Shown one piece after another: positions 26,763-35,463 of a stretch of DNA of 64,000 bases. The position numbers and the translations under genes were made by a program. Source of the DNA: DYJE01 sp041660385 (lineage in GTDB: Bacteria > Desulfobacterota > Desulfobacteria > Desulfobacterales > Desulfolunaceae). Where the stretch lies: the NCBI GenBank assembly GCA_041660385.1, contig JBAZWJ010000025.1, forward strand, positions 9,947 through 73,946. The letters run 5' to 3'. Each line of letters begins with the position of its first letter. Positions within the stretch are counted from its first letter, which is position 1. The notes beneath the pieces were generated by a model that saw only the letters and a program-made list of their open reading frames with translations, searched no databases and was not told where the DNA came from.

Positions 26763-27515
26763 ATGATGACACATGATCGTCTATTTACAAAAAACATTCT
26801 GGATCTGGATTGCGAAGCCTGTGTTTCAACCATCACAGAAGGCCTGAAAAAACACCTTTCATCCACGTTTCACCGTAAAGGTTTTGTGGTTCCGTGTCCG
26901 GCGGAATCGACAGTTTGGTAACGCTGGCCTTGTGCGCCAAAGCCGTGGGACCTGAAAGGGTGGTTGCCCTCCATATGCCCGAACTCCACAGTGCAGACGA
27001 AACCCTGGACCTTTCAGGCTTTGTGGCCCGGCACTTCGGCGTCAGAACCATTCACGAAGATATTACCCAGACTCTTGAGGCTTTTGGTTTTTATAAGCGT
27101 TATGATGAAGCGGTCCGGTCCGTGTTTCCGGAATATGGCAACGGCTGGAAATCAAAAATCGTGCTGCAGTCCATTACGGACAAACCCGGTTACAGCCTGT
27201 TTTTCCTGGTGGCCCAGAGCCCTGATGGCGAGCTTGTAAAGAAACGACTGAACCATCAGGATGAATTCCATTTTTCACTGCCCTACCAGACCCTGGACCT
27301 CTGGTTTTCTGCCCGACGCCGTGGCCCTTGTTGCAGGTCTTACGGTTGAACAGGTGGTGCTGGCTTACAAAGACATCGACAACAAGAGAAACAGCACCCG
27401 TTATCTCCATATGCCGCCGGTACTTATTGAATCTGTGGGAAATCAGGTCAGCTTATATTCCCGATTTCATCCAGATACTCCAAACGCATCATGGCCTCAC
27501 GATGGTCACTTATAA
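26763..27515 (+). pseudogene. nadE: NAD+ synthase (NadE-like), two frameshifts
   Basis: Starts at an ATG with a strong AAGGAGG. The first 43 codons read well but then the frame shifts: losing one base near 26892 changes the expected GFVVSVSGGIDS (the ATP-pyrophosphatase loop) into a stop. The middle frame continues from GTG 26894 through KIVLQSITDKPGYSLFF and LPYQTLDL; a second shift near 27300 moves on to FLPDAVALVAGLTVEQV and RYLHMPP. The order and motifs are those of NH3-dependent NAD synthase. With two independent shifts the gene is dead unless the sequence is wrong. Its 3' end runs into the end of the sulfotransferase gene on the other strand. Confidence 0.82.
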
Positions 27516-28305
27516 TCTTGTGGACTTGTTTTTCATTCAGCACATTTCGCCATGCCCCAACCTTGCCTTCTCTGAAGAAAAAACCGGCTGTGGGAGGTTT
27601 TTCCTTGAATCCGGCCTTACTCTCTTGTTTTTGAAGGATATCAAAGCCAGAAAATGCAACGGCTTTTCGGACAGTCATTTCGTCAACATCAATTCCCGAA
27701 AAGTTCAGGGCACCTGCGAACACCTTTACCGCATCTTTCTGCAAATCCTCATATTTTACAAGATGAACAGGGATACTTTTCTGATCAAGCCAGCTGTTTA
27801 CGTGCCCGCTCCAGGACAGGATCTTCTGACGTAACTGCTGTTTCAAGGACTTTGGATCGAAGGACAATAAAAATCCGGGGTCACCCATATTCTTTATCGT
27901 CCTATCCAGTTCCCAACCCATATGATGCGATAAGGAAACAGCCACATCCAACGGATTTCTGGCAATGTAGATCACGCCGCAACATCCTTCCCGTGGAAAA
28001 AGAGGACGGCCGTCCGGTAAAAACGTATAGGCATCATGGGTTTTCATAAACATTCTGGATTTGCAACCCAAACCCAGATGGCGATAAACTTCTGGGCGCA
28101 GAAGATCCGTCTCGTCTGCTGTAAGATCAGATGTCCAGAACCCGAGGTGGGAGTCGAACAAGCTCCGTGTACTTCCGATCATGGTCTTGAGGTCATTGAT
28201 CTCAGCAGGTTTTTCGCCGTCGTGGCCTACGTTTGAGATAAGCATACGCATCCAGGTATTGCCTGATTTCATATAAGAAGAAAGCCAAAACAACATACCG
28301 CTCAT
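27448..28305 (-). CDS. sulfotransferase (Sulfotransfer_1 type) of the RiPP cluster
   Basis: 285 residues. The PAPS 5'-phosphosulfate loop is SSYMKSGNTW with K13, the 3'-phosphate motif is ARNPLDVAVS, and the C-terminal REGKVGAWRN is the PAPS-contacting GxxGxW segment. So this is a complete PAPS-dependent sulfotransferase. It overlaps the HPr-kinase-like gene by 4 bases (ATGA), at the end of the operon 33343-27448. It could sulfonate a hydroxyl of the RiPP product; substrate is inferred. The last bases overlap the end of the broken NAD synthase gene on the other strand. Confidence 0.9.
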   Translation of the reverse strand: MSGMLFWLSSYMKSGNTWMRMLISNVGHDGEKPAEINDLKTMIGSTRSLFDSHLGFWTSDLTADETDLLRPEVYRHLGLGCKSRMFMKTHDAYTFLPDGRPLFPREGCCGVIYIARNPLDVAVSLSHHMGWELDRTIKNMGDPGFLLSFDPKSLKQQLRQKILSWSGHVNSWLDQKSIPVHLVKYEDLQKDAVKVFAGALNFSGIDVDEMTVRKAVAFSGFDILQKQESKAGFKEKPPTAGFFFREGKVGAWRNVLNEKQVHKIISDHREAMMRLEYLDEIGNIS

Positions 28306-29213
28306 TTGATAAGACTCTCCTTGATAAAGCTCGTCAGGTTATCTTTGCAGAAAAAGCCTGATGCCCACCTCACCTGGTTGATGTCCAGCTTCTGGGCAAG
28401 ATTGACACACTGCCTGAAACAGCTGGCTTTAAACGACGGATCGGCCAGATAACCGGCCTGAAACTGTAATACACTCAACTCGGCCAGCTTGCTGACAGTG
28501 TCATTGATTCTTAGCGATTCAACATTCGATCGGTTTGTCATTTCAAATACATATAAACGATTAAACGGAACGGGCTCAGAATAGAAGCGCTCCGTCAGCG
28601 GCAAAATATACTTTTCGAGAAGCCGTCTTTGTTTTGTCAATTGTCCTATGTCGATATTTAATAGCTTTAAGGAATCGGACCAGAGTTTGAGGATTGGAAA
28701 CCCAGGAAGAATTTGCGGAAGACCTGCTTCAGATATCGTTATGGCGCATATATCGTCCGACAGGACAGAGAATTCATGATACAAACAGGCTGCGGCCAGA
28801 GTTGATTTGCCTGTGCAGGATTGCCCCGCAAAAATGATACCTTCATTATTAATGGCAACGGATGCGCCATTCAGAAGAAAAAGGCCACGCTGTAACAACA
28901 GCGCACCCAGGACCGGATTAAGCAAAAAGGCTCTCAAATCAGAGTGGTCCGCTTTGTTTGAAGGGTCGATCAGGATGGTTCGACCTTCCGTGACCAGATA
29001 ACGGGCAATGGAATCGATTGTCAGTAGAAATTGCCTATGCGACACCTGAAATCGCAACCTTTTGACAACGGCATCCGTCAAATTTTCGGGGACATGCCCG
29101 AAACGTATGAGCACATCTGCTTCCGGCGTACCGCTGAGGCCTTCAACTTCAGGAAAATCAAGCTCAGAATCAATGGTCAAACCATATGCACGGAACTGGT
29201 AGTGTGGCTTCAT
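28302..29213 (-). CDS. HPr-kinase-like protein 2 of the RiPP cluster
   Basis: 303 residues. The HPr kinase-like fold has a Walker A loop GQSCTGKST with K136, and LSDDICAI as the second acidic motif. The N-terminal 110 residues start YGLTIDSELDFPEV, the same layout as its paralogue upstream. HPr-kinase homologues of this kind (PadeK, ThcoK) phosphorylate the C-terminal Ser of lasso precursors; the precursor at 38382-38555 ends in Ser. The stop overlaps the next sulfotransferase by 4 bases. Family is sure; substrate is inferred. Confidence 0.85.
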   Translation of the reverse strand: MKPHYQFRAYGLTIDSELDFPEVEGLSGTPEADVLIRFGHVPENLTDAVVKRLRFQVSHRQFLLTIDSIARYLVTEGRTILIDPSNKADHSDLRAFLLNPVLGALLLQRGLFLLNGASVAINNEGIIFAGQSCTGKSTLAAACLYHEFSVLSDDICAITISEAGLPQILPGFPILKLWSDSLKLLNIDIGQLTKQRRLLEKYILPLTERFYSEPVPFNRLYVFEMTNRSNVESLRINDTVSKLAELSVLQFQAGYLADPSFKASCFRQCVNLAQKLDINQVRWASGFFCKDNLTSFIKESLIK

Positions 29214-29228
29214 TTTAAATAAACCCTG

Positions 29229-30179
29229 TCACATTTGAAAAGAAAGTCTGGAGGTTTCCTCAAGTTGCTGCTCCACACAGTCTGCCTGTTCCGAAATGGA
29301 AAAAACCCCTTCAGGTCTTGTTATCCTGAAGACCTTGGTTTGTCTGAGCAATGCATGGCACTGTTGAAAATGGGTTGTTTTTACACCAGGGTCGTTCATC
29401 AAATGGGGATGATATGTATTCTTTATAAGTACCTTAAGGCTTTCAAACTCTGTCAGACGATTTACCTTCACTTTCAGGCATTTGACCGGAAGTACTTCGA
29501 ACACAGCTAAAAGAGGTGCAGCCTTCCGATGAAAACTTTCATTCAATTCAATGGCGTATTTTTCAATTCCTGACCGTATCTGTCGATAAATACTCACATC
29601 CATTCCCATTTTTTCAGCAGTGTCCCTCCATAATTTCTGATGGGGATACCCTGCCTGTACCCAGGGAACCCCATTTCGGTCAAAGGTCACAGCCGCAATT
29701 TCATCGGATAGAAACAGGGCACCCCGTTTACGGAATGCAGAAAGAAGCGTGGATTTTCCAGCCCCGGACATTCCGGTGAATATGACCGCCTTTCCGTTCA
29801 TGACCACAGCACTCCCGTGAATCGGCAATATCCCTCTTTGAACAAGAAGAGCCCCAAAAGATGTTCCAAGAAGAAAAAGCCTTACGGTCTCAGGTTCGAC
29901 ATCCGGTTCAGGTTCAACAACAATACAATCCCCATTTGTTACAGAATACCTACTTACATGTGGCACACGGAGTAAAAAATGATTGGGAGCAACCTGATAA
30001 CTCCTTTTCCGTCTGGCAGCTCCTGGTATTTCTATAGGAGTTTTACCATAAACAATGCGAACATCAGGAAGGCCTTCTGATGTTTCAAGCTCTGGGAGAG
30101 GAATATCTGACTCAATATTCATACCAAAGGCTCTGTATGTAATTACTGTTCTTTCCAGATTAGCGGGCGCGTATTCCAT
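29229..30179 (-). CDS. HPr-kinase-like protein 1 of the RiPP cluster
   Basis: 316 residues from an ATG preceded by GGAGG. Same architecture as the next gene: N-terminal half with FGMNIESDIPLPEL, then Walker A GMSGAGKST (K142) and FLSDEIAAVTF. The two are diverged paralogues encoded 15 bases apart, so they may act on different sites or form a heteromer. Together with the cyclase, Rid-like protein and sulfotransferase they make one operon. Substrate inferred to be the RiPP precursor. Confidence 0.85.
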   Translation of the reverse strand: MEYAPANLERTVITYRAFGMNIESDIPLPELETSEGLPDVRIVYGKTPIEIPGAARRKRSYQVAPNHFLLRVPHVSRYSVTNGDCIVVEPEPDVEPETVRLFLLGTSFGALLVQRGILPIHGSAVVMNGKAVIFTGMSGAGKSTLLSAFRKRGALFLSDEIAAVTFDRNGVPWVQAGYPHQKLWRDTAEKMGMDVSIYRQIRSGIEKYAIELNESFHRKAAPLLAVFEVLPVKCLKVKVNRLTEFESLKVLIKNTYHPHLMNDPGVKTTHFQQCHALLRQTKVFRITRPEGVFSISEQADCVEQQLEETSRLSFQM

Positions 30180-30203
30180 TATCCTCCATACTCCACATCT
30201 ATC

Positions 30204-31370
30204 TTAAACCATTAAATACGGTGAAAAGCCTTTATCGCCCTCTTTGATTATTCCTGTCCCTTCAATTTCAATCAGCCAGCCTGGCCTGCATACTTTTCCG
30301 GCCACAAGCAGGTATGGCAAATTTTCAGACAGAATGTGATTCAGCGCGGCCCGAACCTTATCCTCATCTTCGGAATCGCGGATATAAGCAACCAGATAGG
30401 CCAGATCTTTCAAGCCAGCCCCATGGCTTTCAAGCAGAGCCGAGATGTTTTCAACCGTCCTTTCCACCTGCCGGACCACATCCCCTCCATGAAGAATCCT
30501 TCCATCGGGCGAGATGCTTGCCGTGCCGGAAATATAATAATGACGGCGGTCCCCATAAACCACCTCCATACCGCGCTCGAATGTCACACCGTAATCCACC
30601 GTTGAACACATGTGCGACAGGGCCTCCATACGCCGGATCTGCCCTTTTGCAACGCCTTTTATCATCAAACTGTCCATCATGATCAAGTGCTTCGGATCTT
30701 TTGATCTTCCTTCAATGCCCGTGCTTGCCGGAAATCCCGTGGATTGGGAAAGACCTTGTTTCTGGAAAAACGCATTCCTTTCAGCAACCATATCCCCATA
30801 ATCCTTGTCAATATCCCGGATGTAAATCCACGTCCTGATCAAACGATTGAAAGGAAGTTTCATTTTGTCTAAAAAACATTCCACCTGATTGAAAAGGTCA
30901 TTGGCCTGTTCCTTCATGGTTTGACCTTTTGATGGCAACATATTTTTTATGACAATATGTTCAATGGAACCTGTCCCAAAAACGACTCCATTGGCGGTGT
31001 GGTATGATCCGGGCATTGAGACGGACCTTTTATTTATCGATTGACATGGGCGAATGAGATAAACCAGAATCGCCAGTTTCACGCCCACCGGTTTCCCTTC
31101 AACAACGCTGATGGCGGCATGACTATCCAGGGCGATAAAAGAGGGATGCTCTCTCAAAAGATATTCCTGGTTTATGCAGTCCGAAAGGTAGATATTGGCC
31201 CAGACGGCAGAATCCTCCGATAAACACAGTTCTTTCATCTTTTCAAGATAATGGCTGAAAACATCGCCCATCTGTACTTCAAAGTGCGATTCCACCCTGT
31301 CTGGAGTTACAGCCAGGTAAAACTCATCGGTCCCATTTTCTGAATTGAATGAAAAATGTTTTACTCCCAT
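30204..31370 (-). CDS. Rid/chorismatase-like protein (FkbO/Hyg5-like)
   Basis: 388 residues. The C-terminal half (about 245-380) is a YjgF/RidA-type domain: it contains YISGTASISPDGRILHGGDV and ends in CRPGWLIEIEGTGI, where the Arg and the Glu match the substrate-binding residues of Rid proteins. The N-terminal half is longer than in single-domain RidA, which is the build of chorismatases such as FkbO and Hyg5. The chorismatase call is tentative. An imine/enamine hydrolase is the alternative. Starts 29 bases after the cyclase stop and 24 before the first kinase, so it belongs to the operon. Confidence 0.7.
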   Translation of the reverse strand: MGVKHFSFNSENGTDEFYLAVTPDRVESHFEVQMGDVFSHYLEKMKELCLSEDSAVWANIYLSDCINQEYLLREHPSFIALDSHAAISVVEGKPVGVKLAILVYLIRPCQSINKRSVSMPGSYHTANGVVFGTGSIEHIVIKNMLPSKGQTMKEQANDLFNQVECFLDKMKLPFNRLIRTWIYIRDIDKDYGDMVAERNAFFQKQGLSQSTGFPASTGIEGRSKDPKHLIMMDSLMIKGVAKGQIRRMEALSHMCSTVDYGVTFERGMEVVYGDRRHYYISGTASISPDGRILHGGDVVRQVERTVENISALLESHGAGLKDLAYLVAYIRDSEDEDKVRAALNHILSENLPYLLVAGKVCRPGWLIEIEGTGIIKEGDKGFSPYLMV

Positions 31371-31399
31371 TCAGGATTTCCTTCGATAAACGACCACGG

Positions 31400-33343
31400 C
31401 TATGAATCCATGGGAAAATAACATCTTAAAAAAACACTGGCCGCGTATCCTCGAAGAAACAGCCTCGAAAGCCAGAATAAATTCTGAGGATTTTGACTGG
31501 ATTTAAAATTCCCCCAGACCGTCCGCATGGCCGACACGTTGATATACGCCTGCATCAGCTTTGAATTTTCAATTTCCATTAGTTCACGTTCCACTTCTTC
31601 AGCATGAACCAGAAGGCGCAATCCTATGTCGGCCGCCTGGTTTCCCCGAATCCTGTTCCATCGGACCTCGTCCGGCACAATACCCTTCATGGCCCGCCTC
31701 ACCAGCATCCGTTGGCCTCCGCCGTAAACGCATTCATCATCAGGAACTCCAAGGCAAAATTCAAGCAGACGGACATCCACCGTGGGATCCCTCACCTCAA
31801 TTCCGTAAGCGGTCCCCATGCCGTGCCAGAAAGGACCCACATATGCCGAATTCAGACGGATTGACCGGATTCGTTCCTCACGGGGAGTGATGATTTCGGT
31901 GCTGAACATGCGCTGAAGCCCAGTCGGATGAGAGGGAAATAGCCCCGTCCTTTCGGAAAGATCCTTTGAAATGACAGAATATCTGGAGATCATCGGCCGG
32001 AAAAAACCGGGGTTCGTATTTTTTCTTTTGATCATTCGTTTCAAAAAAGGTGCCAGCAAATGAGTTTTGACTGCCGTCAGAAGACTCTGGTTCTGGGCTT
32101 TCTTCCATTGAATCAATGCATCCATTCCTTGGTCCCATTTCCCCTGGATAAACAACCCGACAATCCTGTTGCTTCCACCATTCCAGGATATCACGGCATT
32201 TCCCATCTGGCCGGTCAGTAGCACATCGGAATTGTTTTTCCTTATTACGTCCATCATGTCGTTGATCCAGAACATGTTGGCCAGAGCATGGGGCGGTGAT
32301 TTGAACAGATGTATCGAACGGCGAATTGCGTCAAGGGGTGAAACCTGTTCCCCAGAGATGGGCCGGTGCTCGATGTTTACATATTTCCGGGCGACCGTGT
32401 GGGCAAGGTTCCACTCGTCCGGCATCTTCCCGAAGGAGGTCAGGTTGGGATGATTCAGTGGTTTATAAGTGAAAGCCAAAATTTTTCCGCCTTGCAAATA
32501 GGCCTGTTCGGCGGCAAGTGCTGTCACGGCGGTGGAATCCAGCCCTGCGCTGAGCGTTGAAGACACGGTTCTCAAGGATCTGCGGCGCCCGGCAACGGCC
32601 CTCTCGAACAGGGATAAAAACGTTTCAAGGCACTGTGAGCTCTCAACCTGTTTATTTGCCTGGACTTCTTCAAAGTTCCAGAATCTTTTAAGCTTCAGGC
32701 CGTCAGAATCAACCGAGATCACCTGGGAAGGGAGAAGTTTTGAAACGTTTTTCCATAACGTGTTTTTCAGGTCACCACGGGTGTCATTCACCATAAAACA
32801 GGCCAGCTGTTTTTCATCCATTTCGTTCCGGACATCAGGATGAGCCAGAACAGCTCCCAGGCTCGAAGCGAAAACAAACAACGGGGCTTTGTAGTAATAA
32901 AACAAACCTGTGTTCCCGATATGGTCTCTTGCAACGGTCAACTTCCCCGTCCTTCCGTTCCAGAACGCAAATGACCAGTCACCGAACAATTTTTCAGGGC
33001 AGTTTTCTTCCCATTTCTTCCAGGCTCGGTAAACAAGTTCGGTGTCAGGCATGAAATGCCGCTCAGAAATCGGGATTCCAAACATGTCGCAAAGTTCATC
33101 CCGGTTGTCGAGCCTGGCCTCAGCCGTAAACTGGGAGCCGCTTTCTTTTTCATGCAGGGGGATATTTTCAAATCGTGATTCTGCTGTTATACAAAGCTGG
33201 TGGAATCCCATGGCTGAGTTCCGATCCACCAGGACTTTCCTGCTATCTGACGGAAATTTGTCAAGAACTGCCTGCATTTTCAAAAGCTTCTCAATGTTTG
33301 CACTCTCTGCGTTAATATTTACAAAACCAAATATTTCGCTCAT
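31400..33343 (-). CDS. asparagine-synthetase-like macrocyclase (lasso C-protein-like)
   Basis: 647 residues. An N-terminal glutamine-hydrolysis-like domain (about 1-210) lacks the catalytic Cys2: the protein starts MSEIFGF instead of MCGI. The C-terminal ATP-pyrophosphatase domain (about 240-640) has the loop SAGLDST. Lasso cyclases share this build: they adenylate an Asp or Glu side chain of the core and let the N-terminal amine attack it. Length and domain order suit the family. It begins the operon that runs to 27448 behind a divergent region shared with 33433. Asparagine synthetase proper is unlikely given the lost Cys and the RiPP context. Confidence 0.85.
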   Translation of the reverse strand: MSEIFGFVNINAESANIEKLLKMQAVLDKFPSDSRKVLVDRNSAMGFHQLCITAESRFENIPLHEKESGSQFTAEARLDNRDELCDMFGIPISERHFMPDTELVYRAWKKWEENCPEKLFGDWSFAFWNGRTGKLTVARDHIGNTGLFYYYKAPLFVFASSLGAVLAHPDVRNEMDEKQLACFMVNDTRGDLKNTLWKNVSKLLPSQVISVDSDGLKLKRFWNFEEVQANKQVESSQCLETFLSLFERAVAGRRRSLRTVSSTLSAGLDSTAVTALAAEQAYLQGGKILAFTYKPLNHPNLTSFGKMPDEWNLAHTVARKYVNIEHRPISGEQVSPLDAIRRSIHLFKSPPHALANMFWINDMMDVIRKNNSDVLLTGQMGNAVISWNGGSNRIVGLFIQGKWDQGMDALIQWKKAQNQSLLTAVKTHLLAPFLKRMIKRKNTNPGFFRPMISRYSVISKDLSERTGLFPSHPTGLQRMFSTEIITPREERIRSIRLNSAYVGPFWHGMGTAYGIEVRDPTVDVRLLEFCLGVPDDECVYGGGQRMLVRRAMKGIVPDEVRWNRIRGNQAADIGLRLLVHAEEVERELMEIENSKLMQAYINVSAMRTVWGNFKSSQNPQNLFWLSRLFLRGYAASVFLRCYFPMDS

Positions 33344-33432
33344 AATAATTCACTCATATCAGGAAAACCGAAAAATTTCTGAAACATTTTTAATTGAATT
33401 AACAGTATATTAAACGCAACAGGAAAGATCCC

Positions 33433-34380
33433 ATGCTTTTTCATATTTATTACCCCACGCATATCTCCGGGCTGGAGCGTATGAATTCTTATGAATTTGG
33501 TACTTTCTTCCAAGCACTTTTCAAATGCATCAAAGAGCGCGGCCACGACTTGAAATTAACATCCAACCCCATCATGCCTTTTGGCAGTCCCGGCAAAATC
33601 GTTATCAATGTCCATACCATTGCAGATCATATCAATACCTTTCATGTGAAAAGAGGTTATCTTGACAAGCAATTCTACATAGATTCAAGAGGTTACTCAG
33701 GATGGTCCGAATTGGCCTTATCAAATAGTCTTTTCGAAGAAACCCAGAATGTCGATGAGTCAGCTGCCCGAACCTTTGTAGAGGATTACCGTAAAAACGT
33801 TATTGATCGCAACATCAGCAAATTGCCACAACCATCCCGACATTACGAACCCAAAGGAAGACCCTATTTATTCCTGCCCTTGCAGGTTTGTAACGACACG
33901 GTAATCCAGCTTTCAAGAATCGATTATTTTCAGTTTGTGACAGGCGCTGCCGAGGCTGTTCGCGGCAGCGGCATCGATCTAGTGATCAAGCGTCATCCCA
34001 GATGCAGTTCAAAAGAAGTATTCAATCTGTTGTCCCAACTGTCACAACAACCCAATATCATCATTTCAAATACTTCGATCCCAAGCCTGATCAAACACAG
34101 CAAAGCTGTTCTGTGCATCAATTCGGGTGTGGGGTTCGAATCCCTGTTCTATTATAAACCCGTGATCACCGTCGGGGCTTCCGATTATGAGTGGGTAACT
34201 CAACCTGTTCACACCCTGGCTGATCTGCGGTCGTTGCCGGATATGGCTGAAAGACCGGTCGATACACGCGTTGTCGCAAAATTTCTTTATTCGGTCTGTA
34301 CAAACCACTTCGTAAACGCCGACGACGAACAATCGATCCACAGAAAACTGGAACGCATCGAACGAACGGCTGTGCGTTAG
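33433..34380 (+). CDS. capsule-polysaccharide-synthesis-like protein (KpsS/GT-B-like)
   Basis: 315 residues from an ATG with AGGAAA nearby. The C-terminal half has the segment YLFLPLQ, then LVIKRHPR and CINSGVGFESLFYYKPVITVG, features of the capsule synthesis family (KpsC/KpsS), retaining GT-B-type transferases. It lies on the plus strand between two minus-strand RiPP operons and overlaps the end of the SPASM gene by 4 bases. It could glycosylate the RiPP or be an unrelated surface-polysaccharide gene inserted in the cluster. Function is inferred. Confidence 0.65.
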   Translation: MLFHIYYPTHISGLERMNSYEFGTFFQALFKCIKERGHDLKLTSNPIMPFGSPGKIVINVHTIADHINTFHVKRGYLDKQFYIDSRGYSGWSELALSNSLFEETQNVDESAARTFVEDYRKNVIDRNISKLPQPSRHYEPKGRPYLFLPLQVCNDTVIQLSRIDYFQFVTGAAEAVRGSGIDLVIKRHPRCSSKEVFNLLSQLSQQPNIIISNTSIPSLIKHSKAVLCINSGVGFESLFYYKPVITVGASDYEWVTQPVHTLADLRSLPDMAERPVDTRVVAKFLYSVCTNHFVNADDEQSIHRKLERIERTAVR

Positions 34381-35417
34381 GGGCAGCATGCATTTAACCC
34401 GGAACCAGGCTCGGGCTTCGGAACCATGTCGTTCTGCCAATACGCTTCCACCGCCCTTGCAAGTGAACCGAAATAGAAACTGCTCATGGTGCAACCCGCA
34501 CACCTATCGCATACCGGCAATGAATCAAAGTCACCGGCCAGGTGCCTTGCACGGATATCCTTGGCGGCAGATCCTGAATACAGATTATCCAGCCTGACCT
34601 GCGCCAGATTTCCAATATTCAGCTCAGCGTTCACATCCCCCATGCAACACAGAGTCGTGAGCCCGTTTGTAAGGACCATAACGCTGTTCAGCATATTAGG
34701 GCAGGGGATTTTTTCTTTCCAGTTGTACGGCACCACCGGATTAGTCCGGACCTGGCCGTACTGATAGACAAAATTAACACAAATGGCTTGAACCTTATTC
34801 CGCCAACGCATGAAAATTCCCGGAATCGCTGCAAGATTGCTCTTCTGAACCGTAACGCGCAGAACAACATCCGGGAACCCACGGTTCAAGTTCTTCTTTA
34901 CCCTGATCAGACTTTCAATATGATTCACCACCGTTTCATAATCTGCACCGGAATGAACGCCTCCATGGGATTCCTGATCGTCTCCGTCGAGTGATACGGT
35001 GATCCGCTTGATACCGGCTTTGATCAACTCTTTTGATAGAGAGGAGGTGAGCAGCAAGCCATTGGTCACCAGACCGATTTCGTCGATGCCTCTTCCGGTT
35101 GCATAAGCGATCCGGTCAACCAGGCGTTCATCAAGAAGCGGTTCGCCCACTCCGTTGAAATTAACTCTGACCCGGAACGGAGCGATATGATCGATGACTG
35201 CATAAAAAACATCATCCGGCATAAACGATGCTTCCCGCCGGATTCTGCTCCGGTCACACATGGCACACGAAAGCTGGCATGCGGACGACGTTTCTATGGA
35301 TACGTTTTTCGGGGTCTTTGCCACGCAACCTGTTTGAATGAAATGACGGTATTCAAGTGGGTACGTGACCTTGTTGTCTCTTATGAGTTTTTCAAAATCC
35401 ATCGGCCAGGTCAACAC
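34377..35417 (-). CDS. radical SAM/SPASM enzyme of the RiPP cluster
   Basis: 346 residues from a GTG start with AAAGGAG 8 bases upstream. The radical SAM CX3CX2C motif is C47-C51-C54 (CQLSCAMC), followed by the glycine-rich FNGVGEPLLD. The C-terminal SPASM-like region carries a set of Cys (CPNM, LCCMGD, CDRCAGC) for auxiliary Fe-S clusters. SPASM enzymes commonly modify RiPP precursors by forming C-C or C-X crosslinks or epimerising residues. The precursor here has no Cys, so a thioether is not possible. It ends the operon from 39643. Confidence 0.88.
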   Translation of the reverse strand: MLTWPMDFEKLIRDNKVTYPLEYRHFIQTGCVAKTPKNVSIETSSACQLSCAMCDRSRIRREASFMPDDVFYAVIDHIAPFRVRVNFNGVGEPLLDERLVDRIAYATGRGIDEIGLVTNGLLLTSSLSKELIKAGIKRITVSLDGDDQESHGGVHSGADYETVVNHIESLIRVKKNLNRGFPDVVLRVTVQKSNLAAIPGIFMRWRNKVQAICVNFVYQYGQVRTNPVVPYNWKEKIPCPNMLNSVMVLTNGLTTLCCMGDVNAELNIGNLAQVRLDNLYSGSAAKDIRARHLAGDFDSLPVCDRCAGCTMSSFYFGSLARAVEAYWQNDMVPKPEPGSGLNACCP

Positions 35418-35463
35418 GGCCTTTTCTCCTTTAACCGTTTAATCATTTTCGATGCTTAATCGT

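Noticed and set aside
31400..33343. Housekeeping asparagine synthetase
   Set aside because: Cys2 is missing and the gene sits in an operon with HPr-kinase-like and sulfotransferase genes.
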